NCBI RefSeq assembly: GCF_008370645.1 | Contig: NZ_VTZN01000036.1 | Coordinates: 1-35,016, forward strand | Length of the DNA: 35,016 nt | From: Mycobacterium simiae | Lineage (GTDB): Bacteria; Actinomycetota; Actinomycetes; Mycobacteriales; Mycobacteriaceae | Direction: 5' to 3' | Shown: piece after piece, positions 12,903 to 21,741 of the stretch | How positions within the stretch are numbered: the stretch's first letter is position 1 | Layout of the letters: every line of letters starts with the position of its first letter | Notes under the pieces: model-generated | Database searches by the model: none | The model's input: the letters and a program-made list of their open reading frames with translations, nothing else | Told to the model about the DNA's origin: nothing | Made by a program: the position numbers and the translations under genes

Positions 12903-13976
12903 ATGACTCCCACATCGTCGACACCAGCTGAGCCACTCGGGCCTGATTCTTTGACCTGGAAATACTTCGGCGACCTACGCACCGGATTGATGGGGGTGTG
13001 GATCGGCGCTATCCAGAACATGTATCCGGAGCTGGGCGCCGGAGTCAGTGAACATTCGATCCTGCTGCGTGAACCGCTGCAGCGGGTCGCCCGCTCGGTG
13101 TACCCCATCATGGGCGTCGTCTACGACGGTGACCGGGCGGCCGGTACCGGCGAACAGATCAAGGGCTACCACCGCACCATCAAAGGTGTCGACACCAAGG
13201 GCCGTCGCTATCACGCTTTGCATCCGGAGACGTTCTACTGGGCCCACGCCACATTTTTCATGCTGGTCATCAACGTGGCCGAGTACTTCTGCGGAGGCTT
13301 GACCGAGGCCGAGAAACGCCAGCTGTTCGACGAGCACGTCCAGTGGTACCGGATGTACGGGATGAGCATGCGGCCAGTGCCAACATCGTGGGAAGAATTT
13401 CAGAAGTACTGGGACCGGGTTTGCCGCGACGAGCTCGAGATCAACAAGGCGACCCTGGATATCTTCGTCATGCGTATTCCGAAGCCAAAGTTCGTTCTCA
13501 TGCCCACCCCTATCTGGGACCAGTTGTTCAAACCCGTGGTTGCCGGCCAGCGCTGGATCGCTGCTGGTTTGTTCGACCCGGCGGTCCGGGAAAAGGCCGG
13601 GATGCACTGGACTTCGGGCGATGAGGTGGTGTTGCGTTTGTTTGGCAAGTTGGTCGAGCTGGCGTTCCTGGCGGTGCCCGACGAAATCAGGTTGCATCCG
13701 CGCGCGTTGGCCGCCTATCGGAGAGCGCAGGGCCACAACCGAAGTGATGCGCCACTAGTTGAAGCCCCGGCATTCATGGCGCCGCCGAGGGACCGTCGCG
13801 GTCTGCCGATGCACTATTTCCCACCACGTTCCGGTGCCTTCGCGCGGTCGTTTCCCCGCGCCGCTACGGACCCGGCTCGGATGCTCATGGAGCGCGCAGG
13901 TTCGTTACTACACACGACGCTCTCGCTGGCCGGCCTTCGACCGGCCCGGGGCCGGAGTCGGGCGTCGGCCGCATAG
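12903..13976 (+). CDS. MpaB / DUF2236 family putative oxygenase
   Basis: A 357-residue protein of the DUF2236 family, whose known relatives (fungal MpaB, latex-clearing protein Lcp) are heme-linked oxygenases. Recognisable segments are DLRTGLMGVWIGAIQNMYPELGAGV at the start, YDGDRAAGTGEQIKGYHRTIKGVDTKG, and YHALHPETFYWAHATFFMLVI with the conserved His residues expected near the cofactor. The C-terminal ~50 residues are Arg/Pro/Ala-rich and probably unstructured. I chose the ATG at 12903 because GGAGG at 12893-12897 is 5 bases away; GTG 12900 and TTG 12891 are also in frame. It corresponds to Rv1645c. It converges with tsnR, 15 bases apart. The substrate is unknown. Confidence 0.9.
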   Translation: MTPTSSTPAEPLGPDSLTWKYFGDLRTGLMGVWIGAIQNMYPELGAGVSEHSILLREPLQRVARSVYPIMGVVYDGDRAAGTGEQIKGYHRTIKGVDTKGRRYHALHPETFYWAHATFFMLVINVAEYFCGGLTEAEKRQLFDEHVQWYRMYGMSMRPVPTSWEEFQKYWDRVCRDELEINKATLDIFVMRIPKPKFVLMPTPIWDQLFKPVVAGQRWIAAGLFDPAVREKAGMHWTSGDEVVLRLFGKLVELAFLAVPDEIRLHPRALAAYRRAQGHNRSDAPLVEAPAFMAPPRDRRGLPMHYFPPRSGAFARSFPRAATDPARMLMERAGSLLHTTLSLAGLRPARGRSRASAA

Positions 13977-13991
13977 CAACCCGCCTAACAC

Positions 13992-14777
13992 TCAGCGATT
14001 GCAGCGTAGCGCCCGAGCGCTTTGGTACAGGCAGATCGCCGCGGCGGCGGCGACGTTCAGGCTCTCGGCTCCTCCTGACATTGGGATGCAAACGCGGTGG
14101 TCTGCCACCCTCGCGATGTCGGCAGCTAGTCCGTGGGATTCGGGCCCGAACAGCCACCCCGTCGGGCTGCCCAGCAGCTGGTCGGCATCGTCGAGGGACA
14201 CCTCCCCGTCTACCGCGCTGGCTAACACCTGCAGCCCGGCGGCACGTAACAACGCGAGGCCGGCGTGCGTGTCCGGTGCGGCAACCACCGGGATCGAGAA
14301 GATACTGCCGGCGGACGCGCGCAGGCACTTGCCGTTGTACGGGTCGACGCTGTGCCCGGCAAGAACGACAGCCGCCGCTCCCATGGCGTCGGCGATGCGG
14401 ATGAGCGTGCCCGCGTTGCCCGGCTCACTGATCTCGACGGCGACGGCGATCAGCCGCGGCGAGCGGGCCAACACATCCTCTAGGCGGGCCGCCGCCATTT
14501 CGCAGACCGCGACCAGGCCCGTCGGGGTAACGGTGTCGGACAACACTTTTGCGGCACGCTCGGTCACCAGATGCACGGGCGCGGCATATGCGGCCAACAA
14601 CGACTCATGCCGCTGGGCAGCGACCTGGGTGACAAACACCTCTCGGACTAGCCCGCGTTTCGTCGCGGCCGCGACCAAGTTGGGGCCTTCAGCGAGAAAT
14701 TGATGCGCGCGACGTCGGCCGATGTGGCGATGCAACTTAACCGCAGCAACCACCGTGGCCGAGCGCTCGGTGAGCAC
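13992..14777 (-). CDS. tsnR: SpoU/TrmH-family RNA 2'-O-ribose methyltransferase
   Basis: A SPOUT-class methyltransferase of 261 residues that uses S-adenosylmethionine to methylate a ribose in rRNA or tRNA. The N-terminal L30e-like substrate-binding region includes KLHRHIGRRRAHQFLAEGPNLV. The SPOUT core shows motif 1 in EISEPGNAGTLIRIADAMGA, motif 2 in GWLFGPESHGL and motif 3 in IPMSGGAESLNVAAAAAI, which together form the knot and cofactor pocket. The frame is open up to 14927, but the upstream part overlaps rplT and does not look like this family, so I place the start at GTG 14777, 19 bases after rplT. It is probably the last gene of the infC transcript. The name tsnR follows the M. tuberculosis label; resistance to thiostrepton is not implied. 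Confidence 0.9.
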   Translation of the reverse strand: MLTERSATVVAAVKLHRHIGRRRAHQFLAEGPNLVAAATKRGLVREVFVTQVAAQRHESLLAAYAAPVHLVTERAAKVLSDTVTPTGLVAVCEMAAARLEDVLARSPRLIAVAVEISEPGNAGTLIRIADAMGAAAVVLAGHSVDPYNGKCLRASAGSIFSIPVVAAPDTHAGLALLRAAGLQVLASAVDGEVSLDDADQLLGSPTGWLFGPESHGLAADIARVADHRVCIPMSGGAESLNVAAAAAICLYQSARALRCNR

Positions 14778-14796
14778 CTGAAACCAGGTTCCCGGG

Positions 14797-15186
14797 CTAT
14801 GCAGCCTCTCCCGAGGGGGCGTTGACATCCTCGGGTAAAGCCGCCCGGGCAACCGCGACGAGCGCTGTGAACGCCGCCGGGTCGGTGACTGCGATGTCGG
14901 CGAGGTTCTTACGGTCCACCTCGACACCAGCGGCCTTGAGGCCTTGAATCAGCCGGTTGTAAGTGATGTCGTTGGCGCGCGCGGCCGCATTGATCCGCGA
15001 GATCCACAGTTTTCGGAACTCGCCTTTTCGGGCGCGACGGTCGCGATAAGCGTAGTTGAGTGAATGCAGCTGCTGCTCTTTGGCTTTGCGGTAGAGCCGG
15101 GACCGCTGGCCGCGATAGCCTTTCGAAGCCTTCAGGATGGAGCGCCGCTTCTTGTGGGCGTTGACTGCCCGCTTCACGCGTGCCAT
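14797..15186 (-). CDS. rplT: 50S ribosomal protein L20
   Basis: A 129-residue L20, essential for early 50S assembly, where it binds 23S rRNA. The N-terminal extension [19 protein letters not shown] and the block [19 protein letters not shown] are highly basic and diagnostic, followed by the globular part with [23 protein letters not shown] short Ala/Glu-rich tail ends the protein. In Bacillus, L20 represses its own operon by binding the infC leader; the structured leader upstream makes a similar loop worth considering here. It lies 78 bases downstream of rpmI. Confidence 0.97.
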   Translation of the reverse strand: MARVKRAVNAHKKRRSILKASKGYRGQRSRLYRKAKEQQLHSLNYAYRDRRARKGEFRKLWISRINAAARANDITYNRLIQGLKAAGVEVDRKNLADIAVTDPAAFTALVAVARAALPEDVNAPSGEAA

Positions 15187-15264
15187 GGGTTGTTCCTACT
15201 CTCGTTCGGACGTCATTGGTCAGGTGCCAACCGCTCTTACGGAGGCCGGTTTTCCGAGCGCCGG

Positions 15265-15459
15265 CTAGCCGTTCAGCAGCGCATTGACCCGCTTGGTGTC
15301 GTTGGCAGACACCGTCCTACGGCCGTCCAGCCGCCGGGTTCGCGTGGTCGGTTTGTGCTCCAACAGATGCCGGCGGTTGGCTTTCTGCCGGACGATCTTC
15401 CCGGTCCCGGTGCGCCGAAAGCGCTTCGAGGCCCCACTGTGGGTTTTTGCCTTGGGCAT
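15265..15459 (-). CDS. rpmI: 50S ribosomal protein L35
   Basis: A 64-residue L35, a small basic large-subunit protein. The signature [20 protein letters not shown] is at the start, followed by the basic segment [16 protein letters not shown] and the conserved end [15 protein letters not shown]. It sits between infC (41-base gap) and rplT in the conserved infC-rpmI-rplT order. The ATG at 15459 is preceded by AGGAAAG, a suitable ribosome binding site. Confidence 0.97.
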   Translation of the reverse strand: MPKAKTHSGASKRFRRTGTGKIVRQKANRRHLLEHKPTTRTRRLDGRRTVSANDTKRVNALLNG

Positions 15460-15500
15460 CTTTCCTCAGTTCTGATCAGTTCTGGTGTGGGCTTGCAACG

Positions 15501-16094
<594 letters not shown>

Positions 16095-16175
16095 GGGGCC
16101 TCCCTCGTTGGCTGTTGTTCCACTGCGGCCAGAGCCTGAACGGGGCCGAGAACAGTGCGTGGAATACACCAGCCA

Positions 16176-16292
16176 TCAGCAAAAAAGCCCTGCACCAACA
16201 GGGCCCAATGCCGACCGATCGCGGCTCGAATCTGCTCGAGCCGCCTGCGCCACGCGCAGAACAGGCACTATGTGCCTGTGACCGGACCGCAT
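16176..16292 (-). CDS. Possible 38-codon upstream ORF spanning the infC-leader terminator
   Basis: An ATG at 16292 opens a 38-codon frame that runs through the hairpins and ends with a TGA two bases past the U-tract of the leader terminator. The peptide would be Arg/Ala/Ser-rich, starting MRSGHRHIVPVL and ending VGAGLFC. There is no strong ribosome binding site, so it may be a chance frame. If translated, ribosomes would melt the terminator stem and let transcription reach infC. Confidence 0.3.
   Translation of the reverse strand: MRSGHRHIVPVLRVAQAARADSSRDRSALGPVGAGLFC
16181..16204 (-). terminator. Intrinsic terminator inside the infC leader
   Basis: A perfect stem GCCCTG / CAGGGC with the 6-base loop TTGGTG is followed directly by six U residues. 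It lies about 85 bases upstream of the infC start and is oriented with infC, so it would stop infC transcripts unless prevented. U-tract terminators are uncommon in mycobacteria, which makes this one stand out. Confidence 0.75.
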
Positions 16293-16503
16293 GGCCTGAA
16301 ACAAGTCGGTAAAACTTCTCGTGGCTAGCGGTGGGAGTGGGACTCCACTTACTGTCCCTGGCCTTCGCCGGGATGGTCGCAGCAGCCAGTTTAACAGCCA
16401 TGACGCGCCGCTAGGGCACGGAGCCGACCGGCGCGGCAACCCAGCTGCGGCGACCGGGTGAAAATCAGCGCCGCTTCCCCAGGATTTTCCCGCGGGTAGC
16501 GAA

Positions 16504-16509
16504 TATCCT
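16504..16509 (+). promoter_or_regulatory. Candidate -10 element for a leaderless lysX transcript
   Basis: TATCCT fits TAnnnT and lies 8 bases before the lysX GTG, which lacks a Shine-Dalgarno sequence. This spacing would place the transcription start at the GTG itself, a common arrangement in mycobacteria. Confidence 0.45.
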
Positions 16510-16517
16510 CGCGGTCT

Positions 16518-19500
16518 GTGACCCTCACAACGCCTCGCTCGGTGGAGAGCAGGCCCGTCTCCAGGTTTCACTGGGTTCCCGCGGCAGCCGGCTGGGCCGT
16601 CGGAGTCATCGCCACCCTGTCGGTGCTGGCCAGCATGTCGCCGCTGATCCGGTGGACCATCAAGGTTCCACGGGAATTCATCAACAGCTACCTATTCAAC
16701 TTCCCCGATACCAGCTTCGCGTGGTCGTTCGTCCTGGCGTTGCTGGCCGCAGCTTTGACCGCGCGCAAACGCATCGCCTGGTTGCTGTTGCTGGGCAACA
16801 TGGTTCTTGCCGCCTTCCTGAACGTCGCCGATATCGCCGCGGGAGGGAACACCGCTGCGGAGAACTTCGGCGAGAATCTTGGCTTCGCGGCACACGTCGT
16901 GGCGATTGTCGTGCTGGTGTTGGGCTATCGCGAGTTCTGGGCCAAGGTCCGCCGGGGTGCGCTGTTCAAAGCGGCCGCGGTGCTGTTAGCCGGTGGAGCC
17001 ATCGGAATCTTGCTTTCCTGGGGTTTGGTCGAGCTTTTCCCGGGCTCACTTGCGCCGCAAGACCGCTTGCCCTACGTGGCCAACCGGGTGGTTGGGTTCG
17101 CCCTCGCCGATCCCGACCTATTCACCGGCAGGCCGCACGTCTTTCTCAACGCCATCTTCGGCTTGTTTGGCGCATTCGCGCTGATCGCGGCCACGATCGT
17201 GCTGTTCCAATCCCAGCGTGCCGACAATGCGCTGACCGGGGAGGACGAATCGGCGATTCGCGGGTTGCTGGAGCTGTACGGCAAGAACGATTCGCTGGGT
17301 TACTTCGCCACCCGTCGCGACAAGTCGGTGGTATTCGCCCCTAGTGGCCGCGCCGCGGTCACCTACCGGGTGGAGATCGGGGTCTGTCTGGCCAGTGGCG
17401 ACCCGGTGGGCGACCCGCGGGCGTGGCCGCAAGCAGTCCACGCATGGCTACGGCTGTGCCAGACCTATGGCTGGTCGCCGGGTGTGATGGGCGCGAGTTC
17501 CCAGGGGGCCCAGGCATATCGTGACGCTGGGCTCAACGCTTTGGAGCTCGGCGATGAGGCGATTCTGCGGCCGGCCGACTTCAAGCTGTCCGGCCCCGAG
17601 ATGCGCGGAGTGCGCCAAGCCGTTACCCGAGCACGTAGAGCCGGGCTGACTGTGCGCATCCGGCGCCACCGCGACATTTCCGCGGAGGAAATGGAGCAGA
17701 CCATCGCACGGGCTGATGCCTGGCGAGACACCGAAACCGAGCGGGGCTTCTCGATGGCACTGGGCCGCCTGGGCGACCCTGCGGACTCCGACTGCCTGTT
17801 GGTCGAAGCGCTGGACCCGCACCATGTGGTGGTGGCGATGCTGTCTTTGGTGCCGTGGGGCCACACCGGCGTTTCCCTCGATGTGATGCGTCGTTCTCCG
17901 CAATCCCCGAACGGCACCATCGAACTCATGGTCAGCGAGCTTGCGCTGCGAGCAGAAAGCATTGGTATAAACCGTATTTCGCTGAACTTTGCGATGTTTC
18001 GATCCGCCTTCGAACAGGGTGCTCAGCTCGGCGCCGGCCCGATCGCGAGGTTATGGCGATGGCTCTTGATGTTCTTCTCCCGGTGGTGGCAGATCGAGAC
18101 GCTGTACCGCTCGAACCAGAAGTACCAACCCCAGTGGGTACCCCGCTACGCGTGCTACGAGGACGCCCGGTTGATACCCAAAGTGGGTGTCGCCTCGGTG
18201 ATTGCTGAGGGCTTCCTCGTACTTCCGTTCACCCGGCGCAAGAAAACACACACTGGCCACCACCCAGCAGTGCCGGAACGGCTGGCCGCCACCGGGCTGT
18301 TGCATCCCGACGGCTCGGCGCCGGATTTGACGGAGTTGCAGCAAGCGCAATTCGATGAGGGCGATGAAGTGCGGCGCCGGCTGCCAGAGCAGGTGCGCGT
18401 TCGGCTGACCAAGTTAAAGAAGTTGCGAAGCGACGGCATTGACGCCTATCCGGTAGGTCAGCCGCCCAGCCATACGGTCGCGCAAGCGATGACTGCGAGC
18501 GAGGCGGCCGCCGTGTCCGTGTCCGGACGCATACTACGAGTCCGCAACTACGGCGGCGTGTTGTTCGCGCACCTACGCGACTGGACCGGCGAAATGCAAG
18601 TACTACTGGACGATTCATGCTTGCAGCAGGGCCGTGCCGCCGATTTCAATGCAACGATCGACCTTGGTGACCTGGTGGAGATGACCGGGCATATGGGATC
18701 GAGCAAGCTGGGAACGCAATCACTGATCGTGCGCAGCTGGCGTCTGATCGGGAAGTGCTTGCGCCCCTTGCCCAATAAGTGGAAAGGGCTTACCGATCCG
18801 GAGGCGCGAGTCCGGAATCGTTACGTCGATCTGGCGGTCAACGCCGAGTCGAGGGAACTCCTCGCCACCCGCAGCGCAGTGTTGCGCTCGATCCGAGAAA
18901 CCTTGTTCGCCAAGGGGTTCATCGAGGTCGAGACCCCGATGCTGCAGCAGGTGCACGGCGGAGCCACGGCTCGACCATTCGTCACGCACATCAACAGTTA
19001 TTCGATGGACCTGTTCCTGCGCATCGCACCGGAGCTGTATCTGAAGCGGCTGTGCGTCGGCGGCGTGGAACGCGTATTCGAACTGGGCCGGGCTTTTCGA
19101 AACGAGGGCGTTGACTATTGCCACAACCCGGAATTCACCTTGCTCGAGGCATATCAAGCGCACGCCGACTACCTGGTGTGGCTCGACAGCTGCCGCGAAC
19201 TTATCCAGAACGCCGCCCAAGCCGCCAACGGCGCACCCATCGCGATGCGGCCTACGAGCGACGGCGGACTTGAGCCGGTGGACATTTCCGGGACTTGGCA
19301 GGTGAAAAGTGTGCATGCCGCGGTTTCCGAAGTCCTCGGTGAGCACATCGACGCCACCACCGGCGTGGCGACGCTGCGGAAGCTGTCAGATGCCGCCCGC
19401 ATTCCCTATCGCGCGCAGTGGGATGCCGGCGCGGTGGTGCTCGAGCTCTACGAGCACTTGGTGGAAAGCCGCACCGAACAGCCCACCTTTTACATCGACT

Positions 19501-19835
19501 TCCCGACGTCGGTGTCGCCGCTGACCCGTCCGCATCGCAGCAAGCTTGGCCTCGCTGAGCGTTGGGACCTGGTGGCTTGGGGCGTCGAACTCGGTACCGC
19601 CTACAGCGAACTCACCGACCCGGTCGAACAGCGCCGCCGCCTGCACGAACAATCTTTGCTGGCGGCCGGCGGAGATCCCGAGGCGATGCAGCTCGATGAA
19701 GACTTCCTGCAAGCGATGGAATACGCAATGCCCCCTACCGGGGGTCTCGGCATGGGCATCGACCGGGTCGTCATGCTGATCACCGGGCGCAGCATCCGCG
19801 AGACGCTACCGTTTCCGTTGGCCAAGCCGCACTAG
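16518..19835 (+). CDS. lysX: Bifunctional lysylphosphatidylglycerol synthetase / lysyl-tRNA synthetase LysX
   Basis: A 1105-residue fusion that charges tRNA-Lys and transfers lysine to phosphatidylglycerol, reducing membrane negative charge and raising resistance to cationic peptides. The N-terminal third (about 20-230) holds roughly six membrane helices. Next is a DUF2156 GNAT-like transferase domain (about 235-560; [35 protein letters not shown]). An OB-fold anticodon-binding domain follows (about 660-740). The class II core ends the protein: motif 2 in [14 protein letters not shown] and motif 3 in [15 protein letters not shown]. From memory the M. tuberculosis protein is annotated about 65 residues longer at the N-terminus. 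The GTG at 16518 sits at a leaderless promoter spacing. It is divergent from infC. Confidence 0.95.
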   Translation: MTLTTPRSVESRPVSRFHWVPAAAGWAVGVIATLSVLASMSPLIRWTIKVPREFINSYLFNFPDTSFAWSFVLALLAAALTARKRIAWLLLLGNMVLAAFLNVADIAAGGNTAAENFGENLGFAAHVVAIVVLVLGYREFWAKVRRGALFKAAAVLLAGGAIGILLSWGLVELFPGSLAPQDRLPYVANRVVGFALADPDLFTGRPHVFLNAIFGLFGAFALIAATIVLFQSQRADNALTGEDESAIRGLLELYGKNDSLGYFATRRDKSVVFAPSGRAAVTYRVEIGVCLASGDPVGDPRAWPQAVHAWLRLCQTYGWSPGVMGASSQGAQAYRDAGLNALELGDEAILRPADFKLSGPEMRGVRQAVTRARRAGLTVRIRRHRDISAEEMEQTIARADAWRDTETERGFSMALGRLGDPADSDCLLVEALDPHHVVVAMLSLVPWGHTGVSLDVMRRSPQSPNGTIELMVSELALRAESIGINRISLNFAMFRSAFEQGAQLGAGPIARLWRWLLMFFSRWWQIETLYRSNQKYQPQWVPRYACYEDARLIPKVGVASVIAEGFLVLPFTRRKKTHTGHHPAVPERLAATGLLHPDGSAPDLTELQQAQFDEGDEVRRRLPEQVRVRLTKLKKLRSDGIDAYPVGQPPSHTVAQAMTASEAAAVSVSGRILRVRNYGGVLFAHLRDWTGEMQVLLDDSCLQQGRAADFNATIDLGDLVEMTGHMGSSKLGTQSLIVRSWRLIGKCLRPLPNKWKGLTDPEARVRNRYVDLAVNAESRELLATRSAVLRSIRETLFAKGFIEVETPMLQQVHGGATARPFVTHINSYSMDLFLRIAPELYLKRLCVGGVERVFELGRAFRNEGVDYCHNPEFTLLEAYQAHADYLVWLDSCRELIQNAAQAANGAPIAMRPTSDGGLEPVDISGTWQVKSVHAAVSEVLGEHIDATTGVATLRKLSDAARIPYRAQWDAGAVVLELYEHLVESRTEQPTFYIDFPTSVSPLTRPHRSKLGLAERWDLVAWGVELGTAYSELTDPVEQRRRLHEQSLLAAGGDPEAMQLDEDFLQAMEYAMPPTGGLGMGIDRVVMLITGRSIRETLPFPLAKPH

Positions 19836-19922
19836 GTGGGCTTGCCGCTCCCAGCTAACCCACAGCGGAACGTTGGGGTCAACACGTTCCAGAACGGTTA
19901 CCGTTCGATCACAATAGTTTCT

Positions 19923-21359
19923 GTGACAGCGTCGACGGCGTATTTTGCCCTACCGCTGGTCAGCGCGCACACCTCCCTGATGCACGGCTGGGTACCGATC
20001 TCGGTACAAGTGCTAAGCGCGACCGTCCTGCTGCTGGCCGCCGGGTCGCGTTCCCGTCGCTGGCGACGGTTGCTACCGGCGGCGACCGCGGTCGGCGGTG
20101 CGGTGGCCTATGTAGTGCGTTGGTATGTCGGCGGGCTTGCCAACGAGCCGGCGCCAGTGGCCGTGTGGGTATGGGCCGGTTTGATTGGCGTGGCGATGAC
20201 GGCGCTGGTCCTGGGCTGGCGTGGGGCACGCTGGTGGGGCCGCGGCACAGCGGTGCTGGCCGTGCCGCTTTGTGTGCTCAGCGTGGCGCTGGCACTGAAC
20301 GTCTGGGTTGGCTATGTCCCCACCGTCGAGGCCGCGTGGAACCAGCTCACTTCCGGCCCGTTGCCCGACCAGGCCGATCAGGCCACCGTTACCGCGATGG
20401 CCGGCAAGGGGGCGCGCCCGTCGCACGGCAGCGTGGTGCCGGTCACCATCCCGTCCACGGCCTCCCATTTCAAACATCGCGGTGAGCTTGTGTATCTGCC
20501 GCCCGCCTGGTTCGCCAGTTTTCCCCCGCCGCGGCTGCCGACCGTGATGATGATCGGCGGCCAATTCAACACTCCCGCCGACTGGGCGCGCGCTGGCAAC
20601 GCGGTCAGCACCGTCGACGAGTTCGCCACTGCCCATCACGGTAACGCGCCTGTCCTGGTATTCGTAGACTCCGGCGGCGCATTCAACAATGACACCGAAT
20701 GCGTCAACGGACAACGCGGCAACGCCGCCGATCATCTGACTAAAGACGTTGTGCCCTACCTGATTTCTACCTTCGGCGTCAGTTCGCAGCCAGCCAACTG
20801 GGGCATCGCGGGCTGGTCGATGGGCGGGACTTGTGCGGTGGATTTGACCGTCATGCACCCCAACCTGTTCAGCGCTTTCGTCGACGTCGCCGGTGACTAC
20901 TACCCCAACACGGGAAGTAAGGTGGAGACCATCGCCAAGCTGTTCGGTGGCAACGCCGATGCTTGGGCGGCCTTCGACCCGACAACGGTGATCACGCGTC
21001 ACGGCCCGTACACCGGAATTTCGGGATGGTTTGCTATTTCCGTTCCTGCTCAATCGGCAGCTCACCGCGATTCCCCGATCGCCGACCTGGCGGCGATGCG
21101 GGCGGCCGGGCACGATGCCGCTGCCAACCCGAGCAACCAGACCGCGGCCGCCAACGCGCTATGCGCTCTGGGCCGCGCCAACGGCATTGACTGCGTGGTG
21201 GTTGCCCAACCCGGCAAGCATGACTGGCCCTTTGCGGACCAGGTGTTCGAGCGGGCGCTGCCGTGGTTGGCTGGCCAGTTGGGCACCCCGGACGCGCCGC
21301 GGATACCCTTGCCCGGCATGGCCGCTCCGGGCGCCCGCGTCGTCCCCGCTGCGCGGTAG
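19923..21359 (+). CDS. Membrane-anchored esterase (alpha/beta hydrolase, Ag85-like)
   Basis: A 478-residue protein with about four N-terminal membrane helices (roughly residues 5-140) and an extracytoplasmic alpha/beta-hydrolase domain. The nucleophile motif is GWSMGGT (Gly-x-Ser-x-Gly), preceded by VFVDSGGAFNNDTECVNG. The segment GKHDWPFADQVF supplies a candidate catalytic His. The overall pattern matches the putative-esterase family that includes mycolyltransferases, so a cell-wall lipid or ester substrate is plausible but unproved. The frame is open back to the lysX stop, but GTG 19923 (MTASTAYFALPLVSAH) matches the start I recall for Rv1639c. It follows lysX on the same strand after 87 bases and may share its transcript. 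Confidence 0.88.
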   Translation: MTASTAYFALPLVSAHTSLMHGWVPISVQVLSATVLLLAAGSRSRRWRRLLPAATAVGGAVAYVVRWYVGGLANEPAPVAVWVWAGLIGVAMTALVLGWRGARWWGRGTAVLAVPLCVLSVALALNVWVGYVPTVEAAWNQLTSGPLPDQADQATVTAMAGKGARPSHGSVVPVTIPSTASHFKHRGELVYLPPAWFASFPPPRLPTVMMIGGQFNTPADWARAGNAVSTVDEFATAHHGNAPVLVFVDSGGAFNNDTECVNGQRGNAADHLTKDVVPYLISTFGVSSQPANWGIAGWSMGGTCAVDLTVMHPNLFSAFVDVAGDYYPNTGSKVETIAKLFGGNADAWAAFDPTTVITRHGPYTGISGWFAISVPAQSAAHRDSPIADLAAMRAAGHDAAANPSNQTAAANALCALGRANGIDCVVVAQPGKHDWPFADQVFERALPWLAGQLGTPDAPRIPLPGMAAPGARVVPAAR

Positions 21360-21424
21360 CCGGTGCCGCCGGTCGCGCTGAGCGCGGTGATCGCCGCCGA
21401 CAGCCCGGGGCGACGCGGCAGCAG

Positions 21425-21430
21425 TAACGT
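21425..21430 (+). promoter_or_regulatory. Candidate -10 for leaderless expression of the small acidic protein
   Basis: TAACGT in the context CAGTAACGTG lies 6 bases before the ATG at 21437. The same CAGTAACGTG core occurs before the hydrolase gene at 24784. Confidence 0.4.
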
Positions 21431-21436
21431 GGCGGC

Positions 21437-21685
21437 ATGCCCGACGAACCGACAGATCCTGACGCGGACTCAGCAGACGCCGGATATGACAGTGCCGGCG
21501 TGCCGACCTTCGAATCCGTCCGCGAGAAAATCGAGTCCCGGTATGCGGCGGCATTGGGTGCCGCCGAACTCGACGCCGAAACAGCCGGGGGCCAAGCAGT
21601 GGAGGAACAGTACGAGAGGGTGCTGCGCGCGGCTGCGGAGCGCCTAGCCCAGATCCGTGAGTCGATGGGCACCGATGAGTGTTAA
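21437..21685 (+). CDS. Small acidic conserved protein (Rv1638A-like)
   Basis: An 82-residue protein. The first 25 residues are Asp/Pro-rich and probably disordered; the rest (about 25-80) is a likely amphipathic helical pair with regular Glu, Ala and Arg: FESVREKIESRYAAAL and VEEQYERVLRAAAERLAQIRE. No catalytic motif or membrane segment is visible. It sits between the esterase gene and the convergent uvrA, and corresponds in position to Rv1638A. The ATG is in leaderless position behind TAACGT, and there is no Shine-Dalgarno. Function is unknown; a helical, perhaps partner-binding, protein is as far as the sequence goes. Confidence 0.75.
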   Translation: MPDEPTDPDADSADAGYDSAGVPTFESVREKIESRYAAALGAAELDAETAGGQAVEEQYERVLRAAAERLAQIRESMGTDEC

Positions 21686-21741
21686 CCCAATCGGCACCAG
21701 CGGGCACGGGCGAGGATGTCGGCACACGATTACCAGCTGAC

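Larger units (their letters stand above)
16095..16393 (-). promoter_or_regulatory. Structured infC leader, candidate transcription attenuator
   Basis: This 5' region of infC contains a series of strong hairpins read on the minus strand: an imperfect GTGGAGT stem (16331-16348), ACAGGCAC/GTGCCTGT (16261-16279, 8 bp, 3-base loop), TGCGC/GCGCA (16246-16258), GGCTCGA/TCGAGCC (16223-16242, 7 bp), and a terminator (16187-16204 plus six U). TAAACT at 16393-16388 is a possible -10 element, which would give a leader of nearly 300 bases. The layout resembles the L20-type attenuators described upstream of infC-rpmI-rplT in Firmicutes, but no sequence similarity was tested. Confidence 0.65.

Noticed and set aside
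13759..14703. A 314-codon plus-strand frame covering the end of the MpaB-like gene and the antisense of tsnR
   Set aside because: It conflicts with two well-supported genes and has no family features.
14778..14927. An N-terminal extension of the SpoU methyltransferase into rplT
   Set aside because: It overlaps a conserved ribosomal protein gene and reads as low-complexity Arg/Ser sequence.
20073..21113. A 346-codon minus-strand frame opposite the esterase gene
   Set aside because: No recognisable domain, and its composition follows from the opposite-strand codon bias.
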